DNA of 26,912 nucleotides from Bacteroidales bacterium (GTDB lineage: Bacteria; Bacteroidota; Bacteroidia; Bacteroidales; UBA7960): assembly GCA_007123065.1 (NCBI GenBank), contig SKSI01000064.1, positions 1 to 26,912 of the forward strand, in the 5' to 3' direction. The notes beneath the pieces were generated by a model. That model did no database searches. It saw nothing but the letters and a program-made list of their open reading frames with translations, and was not told where the DNA came from. The position numbers and the translations under genes were made by a program. Every line of letters starts with the position of its first letter. Within the stretch, counting starts at the first letter, position 1. Shown piece after piece: positions 7,429 through 15,167 of the stretch.

Positions 7429-9114
7429 TTAAAGTGAAGGGATTGCTTCGATCAGCTTTTTTGTATAGGTGCTCTGCGGATTCTGATACAACTCGTCTGC
7501 ATCATTGAACTCTTCCATGCGTCCGTTTTTCATCACAATGATGCGATCCGACATATACTTAACAACGGAAAGGTCGTGTGAGATGAATATAAATGTAAGT
7601 CCAAATTCCTTTTTAAGATCATTAAGCAGGTTCAACACCTGGGCCTGAACCGAAACATCCAGGGCTGAAACGGACTCGTCACAAATCATAAACTCCGGGT
7701 CCAGAGCCAGAGCCCGGGCGATGCAGATTCGCTGGCGCTGTCCTCCCGAGAACTCGTGCGGATAACGATCGTAGTGTTTTTCTTCCAGTCCGACACGCAG
7801 CAGCAGATCAACAATCCGCTGTTTTCTTTCTTTTTTGTTTTTGAGGATGCCATGCACGCGCATAGGCTCCATGATGGCATTGCCAACACTGATTCCCGGT
7901 GTCAGTGAAGCATAAGGGTCCTGAAAGATGATCTGAAACCTGGGGCGCAGCTTTCGCAGCTCCGACGATGAGAGTAGCGCGATATTCTTTCCATTGTAGA
8001 GGACCTGTCCGGAGTGCGGTTCAATCAAACGCATAATGCTTCTGCCGAGTGTGGTTTTTCCGCAGCCCGATTCTCCGACCAATCCAAGTGTTTCCCCTTT
8101 GTAAACGGTAAAGCTGATGTCTTCTACAGCCTTAAAGTGGTTCAGGGGTTTCCCCCAGATGCTTTTTCTGGTCACATACCACGTACGCAGGTTTTGAACC
8201 TCCAAAAGGGGGTTTTGCGTTTGGTCAACCGGAGTGATTTTTTTCTCCGGTATTTTCACGATCGTGTCAGCAAAAAAATCATTTACAACGGCAAGCCGTT
8301 CGGGCCGGGCATCCAAAGGTGGCCGGCATGCGATCAACGCTTTGGTATAAGGGTGTTGCGGATTGGAGAATACTGCCTCTACCCTGCCCTGTTCAACAAT
8401 TTTGCCATTCCGCATCACTGCTGCCTTTTCTGCGATCTGACGAACCACACCCAGGTCGTGTGATATGAAAAGAACGGATGTTCCGTGCGTTTCCTGAAGC
8501 TTACGGATGAGCTCAAGGATGCTTTTCTGGACGGTCACGTCGAGCGCGGTTGTAGGTTCATCGGCAATCAATATGGAGGGGTTGCAGGCCATCGCCATGG
8601 CGATCATAACCCGTTGCTTCTGGCCACCTGAAAGCTCGTGCGGCCACGCACGATACACCCGCTTCGGTTCGGGCAACTTCACTTCCTCAAACATCTTCAG
8701 CGCCCTGGCTTCCGCAAATTTACTGTCGCCCTGGTTGTGCCATAACAGTGTTTCAACCAGTTGTTGTCCGCAGCGTTTCACCGGGTTCAAGGACGTCATC
8801 GGCTCCTGAAAAACCATAGCGACATGGCGTCCCCTTATCGATTGCATCTCACGGTCTGTACACTTCAGCAGATCGATCTGTCCTTTTTCAGGATGCTTAA
8901 AAAAAACCTCTCCGGACAATATGCGGGCGGTACTTCTGCTCAGCAGGCGCATAACAGACAGAGCAGAGACCGACTTTCCGGATCCGGACTCTCCAACCAG
9001 GGCACACGTTTCGCCTGGCATAAGATCAAAATGAATGCCATCAACAGCTTGCACAAAGTCACCGTCAGCATCAAATCCGACAGACAGGTTATTTACGGAA
9101 AGGATTGCATTCAT
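7429..9114 (-). CDS. Fused dipeptide/oligopeptide ABC transporter ATPase (DppD-DppF type)
   Basis: Two complete ATPase domains sit in one chain of 561 residues. Domain 1 has Walker A GESGSGKS (41-48), signature LSGGQKQR (161-168), Walker B ILIADEP (181-187), H219, and the oligopeptide-transporter motif NPQHPYTKAL (251-260). Domain 2 has Walker A GESGCGKT (347-354), signature FSGGQRQR (455-462), Walker B FMICDES (475-481, Ser where many homologues have Pro) and H513. It should power uptake of peptides or similar solutes, but no permease or binding protein is next to it. Start choice: a TAAATTTG box lies at 9139-9146, predicting transcription from about 9132. The ATG at 9132 would then be leaderless, so I prefer the ATG at 9114 (MNAILSVNNLS, a family-like start). 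A TTG at 9141 lies inside the box and is unlikely. Confidence 0.93.
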   Translation of the reverse strand: MNAILSVNNLSVGFDADGDFVQAVDGIHFDLMPGETCALVGESGSGKSVSALSVMRLLSRSTARILSGEVFFKHPEKGQIDLLKCTDREMQSIRGRHVAMVFQEPMTSLNPVKRCGQQLVETLLWHNQGDSKFAEARALKMFEEVKLPEPKRVYRAWPHELSGGQKQRVMIAMAMACNPSILIADEPTTALDVTVQKSILELIRKLQETHGTSVLFISHDLGVVRQIAEKAAVMRNGKIVEQGRVEAVFSNPQHPYTKALIACRPPLDARPERLAVVNDFFADTIVKIPEKKITPVDQTQNPLLEVQNLRTWYVTRKSIWGKPLNHFKAVEDISFTVYKGETLGLVGESGCGKTTLGRSIMRLIEPHSGQVLYNGKNIALLSSSELRKLRPRFQIIFQDPYASLTPGISVGNAIMEPMRVHGILKNKKERKQRIVDLLLRVGLEEKHYDRYPHEFSGGQRQRICIARALALDPEFMICDESVSALDVSVQAQVLNLLNDLKKEFGLTFIFISHDLSVVKYMSDRIIVMKNGRMEEFNDADELYQNPQSTYTKKLIEAIPSL

Positions 9115-9138
9115 CGCATTTTTAGCTTTCATAGAGAA

Positions 9139-9146
9139 CAAATTTA
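9139..9146 (-). promoter_or_regulatory. -7 box for the ABC ATPase gene
   Basis: TAAATTTG on the minus strand fits TAnnTTTG. It is the main reason for preferring the start at 9114. No clear TTTG was found 19-21 bp upstream. Confidence 0.45.
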
Positions 9147-9156
9147 CACGAAATAT

Positions 9157-9164
9157 TATCTTTG
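9157..9164 (+). promoter_or_regulatory. -7 box for the second small lipoprotein
   Basis: TATCTTTG fits TAnnTTTG, 41 bp before the lipoprotein ATG. It lies 10 bp from the oppositely oriented box of the ABC gene, so the two promoters must overlap physically. Confidence 0.5.
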
Positions 9165-9205
9165 TGTTTCACTAATCAAAAATTCCTCATCAATCCATTA
9201 TTATT

Positions 9206-9796
9206 ATGAGACATATTTCAATAATTATTATCTTACTGGCAGGACTATCCGTGGCAGGATGCGGCCCGCGTCAACAGCCTGCTGATGATTCAGGGACATT
9301 CCAGGCAGGACACCTTATTTCTGAAACGCACCAGGCATTTTTTAACAATCTTGCAAGCTTGTGCGGAAAATCGTTTGCCGGCGAGCAGATATACAGAAGC
9401 CATCACGCATCCGGGTGGGCACATCTGGACATGGTGATGCATGTTGATGTTTGTGAGCCGGATCGCATCCTCATACCATTTCATGTAGGCGAGGACCAGT
9501 CGCGCACGTGGATGTTTCTGGCAGAGGAAGGCCGGCTGCGCTTCCGCCATGACCATCGTTATCCTGATGGCACCCCGGAGGAGGAGTCTCTATATGGCGG
9601 TTATGCCGACCAGTCGGGGAATGCCTTCGTCCAGCACTTTCCGGCCGATGCCTACACTGCCGACCTGATTGAAGGAGGGGGAGGCAACATATGGACGGTA
9701 AGGATTGACGCAGACTTTACCACCTTTACCTATCGTCTGGAACGCGATGGTGAAAAACGGCTCCGGGTAGACTTTGACCTGAGCAATCCGCTCTAA
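9206..9796 (+). CDS. Small secreted lipoprotein, copy 2 of a paralogous pair
   Basis: A 196-residue protein with a lipoprotein signal (VAGC lipobox, Cys19). It is strongly similar to the product of 3168-3737 across the mature region, sharing NLASLCG, WAHLD, VMHV, IPFH, SRTWMF, GRLRFRHDH, YPDGTP, LYGGYAD and QHFP, with a matching C-terminus (DLSNPL here, DLTNPL there). The segment after the lipobox differs in length and sequence, as expected for a flexible tether. I do not recognise a named family or an enzymatic motif. It is divergently transcribed from the peptide ABC ATPase with overlapping promoters, which could mean shared control, but nothing ties the functions together. The copies sit ~5.5 kb apart in opposite orientation and have clearly diverged at the DNA level, so the duplication is not recent. 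Confidence 0.82.
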   Translation: MRHISIIIILLAGLSVAGCGPRQQPADDSGTFQAGHLISETHQAFFNNLASLCGKSFAGEQIYRSHHASGWAHLDMVMHVDVCEPDRILIPFHVGEDQSRTWMFLAEEGRLRFRHDHRYPDGTPEEESLYGGYADQSGNAFVQHFPADAYTADLIEGGGGNIWTVRIDADFTTFTYRLERDGEKRLRVDFDLSNPL

Positions 9797-9869
9797 GCAA
9801 AGAAATCAATGGCTTTTTTCTAAAGCGCTTTCTTTAATAACTGACACGATAAGCCTTAAAGAAATTGCT

Positions 9870-9877
9870 TATCTTTG
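9870..9877 (+). promoter_or_regulatory. -7 box for the hydrolase/TonB-domain pair
   Basis: TATCTTTG, followed by CA, is a very typical Bacteroidota -7 element. It lies 38 bp before the hydrolase ATG. No good -33 match was found. Confidence 0.5.
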
Positions 9878-9915
9878 CATTTTAATACGTCATTGTTGCC
9901 AAACCCTAAAAAAAC

Positions 9916-10815
9916 ATGGATAATCCTGGCAGGGAAGCGTTGGAAGGATTGCACAAAAAAGAGAACTTCTCTGAAAACGGCGAACGGCTTTTTTACAAAA
10001 CCTACATTCTCGGCGACGATGTGCCTTGGGTAACATTGATACACGGCGTCGGCGGCAGTTCCATCGTATGGTTCAAGCAAATTCGTGAGCTTGCAAAGCA
10101 CTTCAACGTGCTGGTTGTTGACCTGCGCGGACACGGTCGTTCGCGCGACCTGTTTAGCGCCTACATGGGCAGGGAATATACGTTCGAAGACATCAGCATG
10201 GATGTTGTTGAGGTGCTTAACCACCTTAATATCAAAAAAAGTCACTTTATGGGCGTGTCGCTCGGCACCATCCTGATCCGTGTCATTGCCGAACTGGATC
10301 CCGATCGTGTTGAATCGATGATGCTTGCCGGTGCCATTACACGTCTGAATATCCGATCACGCTTTTTGGTATGGGTTGCAAAAGCATTTAAACCTATCAT
10401 ACCCTTTATGTGGCTCTACCGGTTGTTTGCCCGTATCCTGATGCCAAACAGAAGACACAAGGAAAGTCGTTATATCTTCATTAAGGAAGCACAAAAAATC
10501 TATCAAAGGGAGATTAATCGCTGGTTTAAACTCCTCAAAGGTGTGAACCCACTCTTACAATACCAGATTGAACAAAACCCACCGATCCCGACATTATACC
10601 TAATGGGTGATGAAGATCATCTGTTTCTGAAACCGGTCAAAATACTGGTATCAATAAACGACATGGCTGAGCTGGTGACCATTAAGGACTCAGGACACGT
10701 CTGCAATGTAGACCAACCCGAGCAATTTAATGAACATGCCATTCGTTTCATTAAAGAACACAGCAAAAACAAAAAACCACATCCTGAATGGAAAAACGAA
10801 AACGGAAATTCCTAA
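9916..10815 (+). CDS. Alpha/beta-fold hydrolase
   Basis: A 299-residue cytosolic-looking protein without a signal peptide. It shows an oxyanion-hole segment (TLIHGVGGSS), a strand-turn DLRGHGRS, the nucleophile elbow GVSLG (Ser as nucleophile), a candidate acid Asp in LMGDEDHLF and the catalytic His in KDSGHVCN. A basic, hydrophobic cap region (FLVWVAKAFKPIIPFMWLYRLF) could touch membrane or lipid substrates. The substrate cannot be read from sequence; esterase, lipase or thioesterase activities are all possible. Its 3' end overlaps the start of the next gene by 28 bp in a different frame, indicating translational coupling with the TonB-domain protein. Confidence 0.88.
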   Translation: MDNPGREALEGLHKKENFSENGERLFYKTYILGDDVPWVTLIHGVGGSSIVWFKQIRELAKHFNVLVVDLRGHGRSRDLFSAYMGREYTFEDISMDVVEVLNHLNIKKSHFMGVSLGTILIRVIAELDPDRVESMMLAGAITRLNIRSRFLVWVAKAFKPIIPFMWLYRLFARILMPNRRHKESRYIFIKEAQKIYQREINRWFKLLKGVNPLLQYQIEQNPPIPTLYLMGDEDHLFLKPVKILVSINDMAELVTIKDSGHVCNVDQPEQFNEHAIRFIKEHSKNKKPHPEWKNENGNS

Positions 10816-11246
10816 AACTGCCCCACCTTGATGGCGGAAAGGAACTGCTGAAGAGATTCATCAGGGAAAACCTTCGTTATCCAAAAGAAGCACTGGAAAA
10901 TAAAATTGAAGGGGATGTGATCGTCAAGTTCAAGGTAACAGGTAAAGGGGAAGTGACGAATCCGGAAATTATCAAATCAATCGGTTACGGTTGTGATGAA
11001 GAGGCCATCAGACTGGTGATGATGCTAAGCTATCAATCGGTAAAGAACAGGGGCGTCAGAGTAATAACCGACAACACCATCAAGATCCCTTTTCGAATCC
11101 AAAAAAAGAAAACAACCGGCAATTATTCCATCACCTATACAAGCAAAACAAAAAACCAGGAACAGAAGAAAGATCCAAAATCAAATAAGACAACCACTGA
11201 GAAACCCAAACAACAGGAAGTATATACTTACACAATCAGCTACTAA
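10788..11246 (+). CDS. Stand-alone TonB C-terminal-domain protein without membrane anchor
   Basis: The 152-residue product begins with a basic stretch (MEKRKRKFLKLP) and goes straight into a TonB C-terminal domain. That domain includes DGGKELLKRFIRENLRYPKEA, then IEGDVIVKFKVTGKGEVTNPEIIKSIGYGCDEEAIRLV and a closing NTIKIPFRIQ. Classical TonB proteins have an N-terminal transmembrane helix and a Pro-rich periplasmic spacer; here there is no hydrophobic helix or signal peptide. Instead a Lys/Thr/Asn/Gln-rich low-complexity tail (~105-152) follows the domain. Its cellular location is therefore unclear, and energy transduction by the usual ExbB/ExbD route looks unlikely. The gene overlaps the hydrolase gene by 28 bp. 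Confidence 0.8.
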   Translation: MEKRKRKFLKLPHLDGGKELLKRFIRENLRYPKEALENKIEGDVIVKFKVTGKGEVTNPEIIKSIGYGCDEEAIRLVMMLSYQSVKNRGVRVITDNTIKIPFRIQKKKTTGNYSITYTSKTKNQEQKKDPKSNKTTTEKPKQQEVYTYTISY

Positions 11247-11290
11247 GCCGGTTGTCGCTCAACTTGTTGTATCTTTTAAAGACCCAGATA

Positions 11291-11746
11291 ATGGATAAGC
11301 TTCCGGTTATTCGCATCACCAAAGAGTTTCGTTTTGAGGCAGCACACGCCTTGTGGAATTATGACGGTCCCTGCAGAAATATTCACGGCCACAGCTATAT
11401 TTTGTATGTGACAGTTAAAGGGCATCCGGAAGCATCACCCGGGGCGCCCAAACAAGGGATGCTGATCGATTTTTCGATACTCAAACAGATAGTAAATGAA
11501 CACATTGTCGATGTGTTTGATCATGCACTCCTGGTAAACGCCAACACACCACACGCCAGTCTGGCAGAAAAGAACAACCTTTTTGGCAAGCTGGCTGCAG
11601 TACCCTATCAGCCAACCTGCGAAAATATGATCCGGGACTTTGCCGGCAGAATTAAAAAAGCTTTACCTGATGGGGTACAACTTCATTCCCTCCGTCTGCA
11701 TGAAACCGCATCATCATACGCTGAATGGTTTGCGGAGGACAATTAA
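11291..11746 (+). CDS. queD: 6-carboxy-5,6,7,8-tetrahydropterin synthase (QueD)
   Basis: This enzyme converts dihydroneopterin triphosphate to 6-carboxytetrahydropterin, an early step to 7-deazaguanine and queuosine in tRNA. The 151-residue form starting at the ATG at 11291 is preferred; a TTG at 11252 would add 13 non-homologous residues. Zinc ligands are H19 (FEAAH), H32 and H34 (IHGH), and the likely catalytic Cys is C28. Other family positions are GMLIDF (56-61), FDHALL (76-81), PTCEN (108-112, E111) and LHETASSYAEW (136-146). A sequence TATCTTTT at 11270 resembles a weak -7 box. Other queuosine genes are not in the window. Confidence 0.95.
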   Translation: MDKLPVIRITKEFRFEAAHALWNYDGPCRNIHGHSYILYVTVKGHPEASPGAPKQGMLIDFSILKQIVNEHIVDVFDHALLVNANTPHASLAEKNNLFGKLAAVPYQPTCENMIRDFAGRIKKALPDGVQLHSLRLHETASSYAEWFAEDN

Positions 11747-11777
11747 CTTTCTGACCATTGTTGTCCTGAAAATGTAT

Positions 11778-11785
11778 TAATTTTG
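11778..11785 (+). promoter_or_regulatory. -7 box for gldE-gldD
   Basis: TAATTTTG fits TAnnTTTG. A TTG lies 17 bp upstream (11758-11760), near the -33 position. The leader to the TTG start of gldE is about 24 bp. Confidence 0.5.
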
Positions 11786-11809
11786 CACCAAAAAAAGAAA
11801 TAACTCAAC

Positions 11810-13138
11810 TTGGAAGAATCACCTGACCCTTATTTATTCCTGACTGCACACCTGATTACAATGCTGAGCAGCATTTCACCTGATGTCCTCTATGGACTGG
11901 GGACAATGATATTGATGTTGTTTTTATCAGCCATGATTTCCGGTTCTGAGATTGCCTATTTCTCACTTACCCACCATCACATTGCCCGCATCAGGAAACA
12001 AAAACATGCTGTCGACAAAAAGATACTGGCGCTTCTTGAACGCCCCAACAGTTTGCTGGCTACCATACTGATCAGCAATAATGTGCTCAATATTGCCATC
12101 ATCATCCTGTCTACTTTTGTCTTCAGTGCCATATTTGCTTCCAACCTGCACCCCATCGTGCAATTCCTCATACAGGTTGCTGCTGTAACGTTCATCATCC
12201 TTTTATTTGCAGAAATACTGCCAAAAGTCTACGCTGCCCGATTCCCGGTAAGGTTCTCTAAGGTGATGGCCAGCCCCTTGTTGCTGCTCAGACACCTTTT
12301 GTTTCCGCTGAGTTCATTGCTTGTGAAAACAACCCGTATCATCGACAAACGGATGGAGAAAAAAAGACCCAACCTTAGCATGAACGAACTGTCGCACGCC
12401 CTTGAAATCACTTCCGATGAAACTACCAGCGAGGAAGACAAAAAGCTGTTGCGGGGCATAGTACGTTTCGGCAACATCTATGTAAGGGAGATTATGAAAT
12501 CACGGGTTGATGTAGTTGCCGTTGAGAAAGAGACACCTTTCAAAGAACTGATCAAAATTATACGTGAAGCAGGATACAGCCGCATACCCGTTTATCGCGA
12601 TAACTTTGATAACGTGGAAGGTATCTTATATATCAAGGACCTCCTCCCTCACCTTGACAAGGAAGACGATTTCAAATGGCAGGATTTGTTGCGTAATGCA
12701 TTTTTTGTGCCTGAAAGCAAAAGAATCAATGATCTGCTGAAGGAGTTCCAGGAGAAAAAGATCCACATGGCCATTGTGGTGGATGAATATGGCGGAACTG
12801 CAGGACTGGTTACACTTGAGGATATTCTCGAAGAGATTGTAGGTGAAATCAATGATGAGTTTGATATGGAAGAGGCCATTTACTCTAAAGTTGATGATAC
12901 CACGTTTGTTTTTGAAGGAAAAACCTTGCTGAAGGACTTCTGTAAAATCACAGGTACTGAAGATGATATTTTTGATGAGATAAGGGGGGAAGCGGATACT
13001 CTTGCCGGGCTGATTCTTGAAATCAAACAGGAGATTCCTTTTAAAGGTGCCAAAATAAAGTACCACCTTTTTGAGTTTGAAATAGAGGCTGTTGACAACC
13101 GCCGGATCAAACGTATCAAGGTAAAAATCAAGGCATAG
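11810..13138 (+). CDS. gldE: Gliding-motility-associated protein GldE (CNNM/CBS/CorC-like)
   Basis: A 442-residue protein. An N-terminal DUF21/CNNM membrane domain holds three or four hydrophobic helices between ~20 and 185, including the signature ISGSEIAYFSL. Two CBS domains follow (~210-335, containing SRIPVYRDNFDNVEGILYIK and MAIVVDEYGGTAGLVTLEDI). The C-terminal CorC/HlyC transporter-associated domain spans ~350-442. This CNNM-CBS family is linked to Mg2+/Co2+ handling. GldE was named in gliding Flavobacterium, where it is paired with GldD, but orthologues also occur in non-gliding Bacteroidota. I use the TTG at 11810 because its short Asp/Pro-rich leader resembles GldE N-termini and a -7 box lies just upstream; ATG 11861 is the alternative. 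gldD follows after 4 bp. Confidence 0.93.
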   Translation: MEESPDPYLFLTAHLITMLSSISPDVLYGLGTMILMLFLSAMISGSEIAYFSLTHHHIARIRKQKHAVDKKILALLERPNSLLATILISNNVLNIAIIILSTFVFSAIFASNLHPIVQFLIQVAAVTFIILLFAEILPKVYAARFPVRFSKVMASPLLLLRHLLFPLSSLLVKTTRIIDKRMEKKRPNLSMNELSHALEITSDETTSEEDKKLLRGIVRFGNIYVREIMKSRVDVVAVEKETPFKELIKIIREAGYSRIPVYRDNFDNVEGILYIKDLLPHLDKEDDFKWQDLLRNAFFVPESKRINDLLKEFQEKKIHMAIVVDEYGGTAGLVTLEDILEEIVGEINDEFDMEEAIYSKVDDTTFVFEGKTLLKDFCKITGTEDDIFDEIRGEADTLAGLILEIKQEIPFKGAKIKYHLFEFEIEAVDNRRIKRIKVKIKA

Positions 13139-13142
13139 ACCC

Positions 13143-13733
13143 ATGAGAAGGTTTTTCGTTATTCTGACTTTATCCTCTTTTTTCTTTGCCTGCGGGCAGT
13201 ACGAGGCTCCTAAGCCCCGTGGATATTTCCGAATTGCCTTGCCGGAAAAAGAATATCAGGTGTTTGATGCAGGGTTTCCTTACCGTTTTCAGTATCCCGC
13301 ATACGCAGAATTTGTCCCCGACAGCAGGTCCTGGGCAGAACCATATTGGGCAGATGTTGTGTTTGACAGCTTCAGCGCGCGTCTTCACTTAAGCTATAAG
13401 CCTGTTGCAGACCAGGAAAACCTTTACAAATACCTTGACGACGCCCATACCTTTGTGCATAAGCACATTCCCAAAGCGACTGCCATCCACGATGAGCAGT
13501 TTATGATGGAAGAAAGCAGGGTATTTGGGATGCTATTCCGCATCAGAGGAAGGGAAGCAGCTTCCCCGCTGCAATTTTATGCAACTGACAGTACAGATCA
13601 CTTTTTGCGGGGCGCATTGTACTTTGAAACAACACCCAACAACGATTCACTGGCACCGGTGATCGATTTTATCAACCGCGACATATGGCATTTGCTGTCT
13701 ACGCTTGAATGGCAGCAATCATCAGGCAATTAG
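13143..13733 (+). CDS. gldD: Gliding motility lipoprotein GldD
   Basis: A 196-residue lipoprotein with FFAC lipobox (Cys17). The mature start contains the GldD hallmark PKPRGYFRIALPEKEY, and the rest follows the family (FPYRFQYPAYAEF, SWAEPYWADVVF, LHLSYKPV). The family is essential for gliding in Flavobacterium johnsoniae, but its molecular role is unclear and it is retained in many non-motile Bacteroidota. It lies 4 bp after gldE, the conserved pairing. No other gld, spr or type IX secretion gene is in the window. The 3' end shares the four bases TTAG (13730-13733) with the end of the convergent pyruvate kinase gene, so both stop codons overlap. Confidence 0.94.
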   Translation: MRRFFVILTLSSFFFACGQYEAPKPRGYFRIALPEKEYQVFDAGFPYRFQYPAYAEFVPDSRSWAEPYWADVVFDSFSARLHLSYKPVADQENLYKYLDDAHTFVHKHIPKATAIHDEQFMMEESRVFGMLFRIRGREAASPLQFYATDSTDHFLRGALYFETTPNNDSLAPVIDFINRDIWHLLSTLEWQQSSGN

Positions 13734-15151
13734 CGATCGCCCTCCTGCAGCATATTCCTGGCTGTGCTGATCTCCACAAAGGAAGGGCCGGCCTTTTTTC
13801 CAAAATTTCCGGCCAATACTACGATGAGGTCGCCCTCATTAATTTCTCCCTGACCGATTAGTCCTGACAAGGTTGTTTTGATAAATGTTTGTTTGGATGT
13901 TTCCACATCCATATGATCGGCAAATACTCCGTAATTGAGAGCCAGTTCACGCATCACACGCTCTTCATAGCATTGGGCATAGATTGGCGTGCGGCCGCGG
14001 AAAGCAGACAGGTACCTGGCTGTTTTTCCCGTGTCGGTATCGGTAATGATCGCTTTGGTATTTAGTTTCGAGATGGTACGCACAGCTGTTTTACTCAGGA
14101 AAACCGAGATGTAGTTGTCGTGGGGCAAAACGTTGCTGTCGATGTTGAATGAACGGCTTCTTTCTGCTTCCCGAACGGTACGGGTCATCATTTTGAGGGA
14201 TTCCAGCGGATAATTTCCAAAAGCTGTTTCTCCGCTTAACATCACGGCGTCTGTTCCGTTAAAAACGGCATTCGCGATGTCGCTGACCTCTGCCCTGGTC
14301 GGACGCGGATTCTGTATCATTGAGTGCAGCATCTGTGTGGCAATAATCACAGCTTTTTTTCTGCGGATACATTTTTTAATAAGGGAAGCCTGAATTCCGG
14401 GAATTCTTTCGGCAGGAACTTCAATGGCAAGATCTCCCCGGGCGATCATAATGCCGTAGCAGTGATCCAGGATTTCATCAATATTATCAACGCCCTGCTG
14501 ATTTTCGATCTTTGCAATGAGCTTAACCGGACTTTCATGTTCATCCAGTATCTTTTGTATAGCAAGCAGATCCTCTTTGTTTCTTACAAATGAATGGGCA
14601 ATAAAATCAAGCTTATGCTTGATGGCAAAGTGTATGTATTCAATGTCCTTATCGTTGAGTGAAGGCAGGGTAATGACTGTTCCGGGAAGGTTTACGCTTT
14701 TCTTTCCTTTGATCGTACCGCTGTTCTCCACGCTGCAGATAAGGTGATCCGCATGTTTCTCCGCAACACAAAGGGCAATGTCTCCATCATCTATCATAAT
14801 CATTTTGCCCGGTTCAAGATGGTTTATAAAATCCGGGTAGTTCACATAAATGCAATCCTTGTCAGAAGGCTTGCTCTTATGGCCCTCAACGCGGATCATT
14901 TGCCCTTTCATAACAGCAACCTCTTCATCTGAAGCGTTGGTACGAACCTCCGGCCCTTTGGTATCTACCATAAATGGAACCCTGATCGAAACGCTGCGCA
15001 CATTTTCAATGATCTTCAAGGTCTGGTCGGGGATCTGGTGAGCGGTATTAATACGGACGACATCCATCCCTTCTTCGTATAGTGCACATATAAAGTCGGA
15101 GTCACAATTCCGGTCTGAAATTGTGGCAACAATTTTTGTAAGTTTTTCCAT
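13730..15151 (-). CDS. pyk: Pyruvate kinase
   Basis: This enzyme makes pyruvate and ATP from phosphoenolpyruvate and ADP, the last step of glycolysis. The 473-residue chain has the N-terminal TKIVATISDRNCD start, R33 in VVRINTAH, DTKGPEVRT (63-71), a full B domain, KIENQQGVDNIDEIL around the catalytic Lys, IARGDLAIEVPAERIP, ATQMLHSMIQNPRPTRAE and GTDAVMLSGETAFG. A C-terminal domain of ordinary size follows, so allosteric regulation is possible. The N-terminus is the short form common in Bacteroidota. It is the last gene of a tight minus-strand group (upp, permease, pyk; gaps of 11 and 16 bp). Confidence 0.97.
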   Translation of the reverse strand: MEKLTKIVATISDRNCDSDFICALYEEGMDVVRINTAHQIPDQTLKIIENVRSVSIRVPFMVDTKGPEVRTNASDEEVAVMKGQMIRVEGHKSKPSDKDCIYVNYPDFINHLEPGKMIMIDDGDIALCVAEKHADHLICSVENSGTIKGKKSVNLPGTVITLPSLNDKDIEYIHFAIKHKLDFIAHSFVRNKEDLLAIQKILDEHESPVKLIAKIENQQGVDNIDEILDHCYGIMIARGDLAIEVPAERIPGIQASLIKKCIRRKKAVIIATQMLHSMIQNPRPTRAEVSDIANAVFNGTDAVMLSGETAFGNYPLESLKMMTRTVREAERSRSFNIDSNVLPHDNYISVFLSKTAVRTISKLNTKAIITDTDTGKTARYLSAFRGRTPIYAQCYEERVMRELALNYGVFADHMDVETSKQTFIKTTLSGLIGQGEINEGDLIVVLAGNFGKKAGPSFVEISTARNMLQEGDR

Positions 15152-15167
15152 AACTGGTTCTTATGTT

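Noticed and set aside
7429..9114. Loss of function in the second ATPase domain because Walker B reads DES instead of DEP
   Set aside because: The catalytic Glu is kept, and from memory Ser at this position is common in Bacteroidota homologues; all other motifs are intact.
12626..13144. Long antisense frame (172 codons) inside gldE
   Set aside because: A shadow of the gldE coding frame; the opposite strand has a complete, recognisable CNNM/CBS protein.
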